Source of the DNA: Muribaculaceae bacterium
Lineage (GTDB): Bacteria > Bacteroidota > Bacteroidia > Bacteroidales > Muribaculaceae
DNA length: 6,111 bases
Direction: 5' to 3'
Assembly (NCBI GenBank): GCA_902836725.1
Contig: CADFRV010000154.1
Location: forward strand, 1 to 6,111
Part shown: positions 4,145 to 6,111 of the stretch, piece by piece
Layout of the letters: the number at the start of each line of letters is the position of its first letter
How positions within the stretch are numbered: the first letter of the stretch is position 1
Translations under genes and position numbers: made by a program
The notes under the pieces: model-generated
What the model saw: the letters and a program-made list of their open reading frames with translations, nothing else
The model's database searches: none
What the model was told of the DNA's origin: nothing

Positions 4145-5317
4145 ATGAAAAAAGTATTGTTTTATGTAGCGGCCGGCGCTTTTGCGCTCGGCGTGGCATC
4201 GTGCAGCAGCGATCCTCTGAACTGCGAGATTACTCCTCCTGTGGTAAAAGTCGCTCCCAACTCACTTTCCGGTGTCGTTACCGACATGCAGGGCAATCCG
4301 GTAAGCGGCGCGACTGTAACTCTTGGCGACAAGACCGTCACAACAGATGCCAACGGCGTGTATGTATTCAATGATGTTGCTCCCGGTAACTATGAGATAA
4401 CGGTTACCGCACCCGGCAAGATCGAGCAGGAAAGCTCTGTGAACATTACAAGCGGTAATTCCACTCAGAATTTCACATGGAGCACATCCATGGCGAGCGC
4501 AGCTAATGTCGCTAATGTAAATGTAACTGTAGCTGATGGCGGTGAGGGTGAAGTTGAGTCTGAGGCAATCAAAGGCAACACTGAGGGTGAGATCGAAATG
4601 GCGGTAGAAGTGCCTGCACAGACCGTTCCCGAGAACGTTCAAATCACACTTACGCCTCTTTATGAAGAGGAAGACGCAATTGCTCGCGCTCCTGAGGAAG
4701 AAGAGATGCTCATTGGCGTGACTTTGTCATGCAGCGATCCCGATCTGGTGCTTACACAGCCTATGGATCTGAAGTTTGCTGTTGACGAGACTGTTTCCCA
4801 GACTGTTGTTACCAAGCAGTATGTCAATGGCCAGTGGGTGGTTGTAAACCATACCGTAGCAGACGGAAATGTGATAATCAAGGCTAAGGATTTCACTTCA
4901 TACGGTCTGTTCTTCCCTGTTACAGTAAATCTCGTTGCCGGTGAAGAAGCTGTGCCTTTCGAACGTTCACTTTGGGACAACCTTTATGGCTCAGCTACCA
5001 TCAATCTGAATACTGATGCAGTATTCACATACAACATGGGTATCAAGATCGAGACAAAGGCTGTAAACAATCTGGAAGGTCTTCTGATCGAGTTCCTGGC
5101 CCGCAAGTATGGAGCTACATCTGTAACTAACCGCGGCACTTATCCTCTTCAGGTAACTCTTCCTGTTGGAACATCGCTTTCAATCAAGGGTTCCCAGGCT
5201 TATAACCAGATCACAGCCTCCGGAGCCGGCCGCTCTGTGAAAGCAAAACAGTATGGCACAGTGACAGTACAGACAAAGACCACTGTCATCGCAAACCACG
5301 AAGGCGGATCCAACTAA
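4145..5317 (+). CDS. Lipoprotein with carboxypeptidase-regulatory-like domain, function unknown
   Basis: 390 residues. MKKVLFYVAAGAFALGVASC is a clear lipoprotein signal peptide (lipobox VASC, Cys20). I chose ATG 4145 over the in-frame ATG at 4136, which would put Glu in the basic n-region, but both are possible. The residues after Cys20 (SSDPLN) lack a clear acidic surface-export signal, so inner-face or surface placement is open. Residues about 41-105 are a carboxypeptidase-regulatory-like beta-sandwich (SGVVTDMQGNPVSGATVTL, TDANGVYVFNDVAPGNYEI). A Gly/Glu-rich linker follows. Residues about 160-262 resemble the ZU5-like modules of Bacteroidota lipoproteins (QYVNGQWVVVNHTVADGNV, then KDFTSYGLFF). 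The last 120 residues are unrecognised, beta-rich and Thr/Val-rich. It lies 32 bases after the YjbH-domain gene, probably in the same operon, and ends before a strong terminator. It is not a recognisable YjbF/GfcB. A structural or glycan-binding envelope role is only a guess. Confidence 0.85.
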   Translation: MKKVLFYVAAGAFALGVASCSSDPLNCEITPPVVKVAPNSLSGVVTDMQGNPVSGATVTLGDKTVTTDANGVYVFNDVAPGNYEITVTAPGKIEQESSVNITSGNSTQNFTWSTSMASAANVANVNVTVADGGEGEVESEAIKGNTEGEIEMAVEVPAQTVPENVQITLTPLYEEEDAIARAPEEEEMLIGVTLSCSDPDLVLTQPMDLKFAVDETVSQTVVTKQYVNGQWVVVNHTVADGNVIIKAKDFTSYGLFFPVTVNLVAGEEAVPFERSLWDNLYGSATINLNTDAVFTYNMGIKIETKAVNNLEGLLIEFLARKYGATSVTNRGTYPLQVTLPVGTSLSIKGSQAYNQITASGAGRSVKAKQYGTVTVQTKTTVIANHEGGSN

Positions 5318-5377
5318 TTTGTAAAACAATTGGCTGATGAATTGGCTTTGACCAGTTTGTCAGGCTGTAGACAATAG

Positions 5378-5420
5378 CAAACCGGTCACAGGTATTTTAC
5401 CTGATGGCCGGTTTGTTTTG
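5378..5420 (+). terminator. Intrinsic terminator of the envelope operon
   Basis: CAAACCGG (5378-5385) pairs with CCGGTTTG (5408-5415). The stem continues inward with a T-G wobble and two further pairs, then CAGGTA (5389-5394) pairs with TACCTG (5398-5403) around a three-base TTT loop, with one bulged A at 5404. This gives about 17 paired positions followed by TTTTG. Its location 60 bases after the lipoprotein stop makes it the likely end of the transcript from the YjbH-like genes. Confidence 0.85.
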
Positions 5421-5591
5421 TATGATCCTACCGATTTGAACGGACAAATGTTTTGGAGTGCATTAACGACTAGTTGCTATAGAGTGGCAAAGACCTGTTA
5501 CATTATGGGAGATCGGGAGTATGGCGTGTTAATTTGGTGGAGAATCCTCTGGTGTAGTTTTAAACGGGGTGAAGGTTGCGATTACGTAAAA

Positions 5592-5623
5592 AAGACGGCA
5601 TACCACCGTCGGCATACCGTCTT
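5592..5623 (-). terminator. Intrinsic terminator of rpsP
   Basis: Read on the minus strand, AAGACGG (5623-5617) can pair with CCGTCTT (5598-5592), followed by a run of T down to 5588. A second, shorter stem, GACGG (5610-5606) with CCGTC (5598-5594) around a seven-base loop, ends at the same T-run, so either fold would terminate. It begins 34 bases after the rpsP stop codon. Confidence 0.7.
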
Positions 5624-5656
5624 AAGATGTTTTTAATAAACTCTCTGTTGCGAGAA

Positions 5657-6111
5657 TTATTCAGCTGCAGGCGCTTCTGCTTCCTCTTCAGCCGCAGGTG
5701 CCTCTTCGGCAGCCTTAGCAGCTTCTTCGGCAGCTTTAGCTGCTGCAAGTTCAGCCTTTTTCTTTGCTACTTCTTCTGCTTTGGCTGCGTTTTTGGCTTT
5801 TTCAGCTTCGAGACGCTCTTTTTCGGCGATCTCCTGCTTGCTTGCCATAGACACTTTCAGTTTGTCAACGGCCTGCTGTTTGCTGGCTTTCCAAGCATCA
5901 AAACGCTTCTGTGCCTCAGCTTCGTCGAAAGCGCCTTTCTTCACGCCTCCCTGAAGATGCTTCATCAACAGCACACCTTCGTTAGAAAGGATGCTGCGTA
6001 CAGTGTCGGTAGGCTGTGCGCCGACATTTACCCAATACAAAGCGCGCTCGAAGTTAAGAGTAATTGTAGCAGGATTAGTGTTCGGATTATAAGAACCTAT
6101 CCTTTCAATAA
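5657..6111 (-). CDS. rpsP: 30S ribosomal protein S16, 3' portion, with long Bacteroidota-type C-terminal extension
   Basis: The reverse strand gives 150 residues, open at the right edge, so the N-terminus is missing. IERIGSYNPNTNPATITLNF (first 20 visible residues) and LYWVNVGAQPTDTVRSIL followed by SNEGVLLMKHLQGGV are the S16 core, which binds 16S rRNA in the body of the small subunit. The core ends about residue 56 of the visible part. The remaining 94 residues form an Ala/Lys/Glu-rich, probably helical tail ending in a Glu/Ala/Pro-rich segment (EEAPAAEEEAEAPAAE). E. coli S16 has about 82 residues in all; an extended S16 is usual in Bacteroidota. The gene is convergent with the lipoprotein operon and has its own terminator. 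The codon encoding Leu at 6040 is internal, not a start. Confidence 0.96.
   Translation of the reverse strand, partial: IERIGSYNPNTNPATITLNFERALYWVNVGAQPTDTVRSILSNEGVLLMKHLQGGVKKGAFDEAEAQKRFDAWKASKQQAVDKLKVSMASKQEIAEKERLEAEKAKNAAKAEEVAKKKAELAAAKAAEEAAKAAEEAPAAEEEAEAPAAE

Larger units (their letters stand above)
5318..5656. other. Intergenic region between convergent operons
   Basis: This 339-bp region holds the terminator of the lipoprotein operon and, at its right end, the terminator of rpsP. Between them (about 5421-5590) I see no RNA gene, repeat or convincing promoter. A 62-residue Trp/Cys-rich frame from ATG 5448 exists, but it runs through the rpsP terminator and has no family resemblance or ribosome site, so I do not call it. 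Confidence 0.7.

Noticed and set aside
4262..4642. 126-codon antisense frame inside the lipoprotein gene
   Set aside because: Opposite-strand shadow of a gene with a clear signal peptide and domain; no start-site support.
5357..5374. Short TTGTC/GACAA inverted repeat before the operon terminator
   Set aside because: Only five paired bases and no T-run; the 17-pair stem at 5378 is the evident terminator.
5448..5636. 62-residue frame between the two terminators
   Set aside because: Trp/Cys-rich, no ribosome site, no recognisable family, and it runs through the rpsP terminator.

Overview
The window looks like chromosomal DNA from a Bacteroidota bacterium, most likely of the order Bacteroidales. 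Three things point there: promoter boxes of the TTTG-N19-TAnnTTTG type, lipoprotein signal peptides with few Shine-Dalgarno sequences, and a ribosomal protein S16 with a long Ala/Lys/Glu-rich C-terminal extension. A family-level guess such as Muribaculaceae is possible but not provable from this sequence. No phage, insertion sequence, CRISPR array, tRNA or rRNA is visible.

Left part (1-1998, minus strand): an RND-type tripartite multidrug efflux operon, read right to left. The first gene is a lipid-anchored periplasmic adaptor (895-1998). Twenty-six bases further on comes the inner-membrane RND pump (868 down to the window edge; 289 N-terminal residues present). The outer-membrane channel gene, if linked, lies outside the window.

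Middle (1999-2421): a 423-bp divergent control region unusually rich in signals. For the efflux operon it holds a good Bacteroidota promoter (2020-2050), a perfect 9-bp-arm palindrome over its -7 box and start point (2002-2022), and a perfect 12-bp direct repeat with 20-bp period just upstream of the -33 box (2058-2089, AraC-type layout). For the plus strand it holds an overlapping promoter candidate (2074-2104), a 19-codon ORF behind a perfect Shine-Dalgarno match (2145-2218), an inverted repeat (2163-2183) and further -7-like boxes.

Right of centre (2422-5317, plus strand): a probable three-gene envelope operon. Genes one and two encode outer-membrane beta-barrels that look like the C-terminal and N-terminal halves of the enterobacterial exopolysaccharide protein YjbH/GfcD. 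They are separate genes in swapped order, coupled by an ATGA overlap. The third is a lipoprotein with a carboxypeptidase-regulatory-like domain and a further beta-rich region; its function is unknown. A strong intrinsic terminator (5378-5420) follows.

Right end (5657-6111, minus strand): rpsP, encoding ribosomal protein S16, 3' portion with its own terminator (5592-5623), convergent with the envelope operon. The most interesting parts are the split, order-swapped YjbH pair and the dense regulatory region it shares with the efflux pump.
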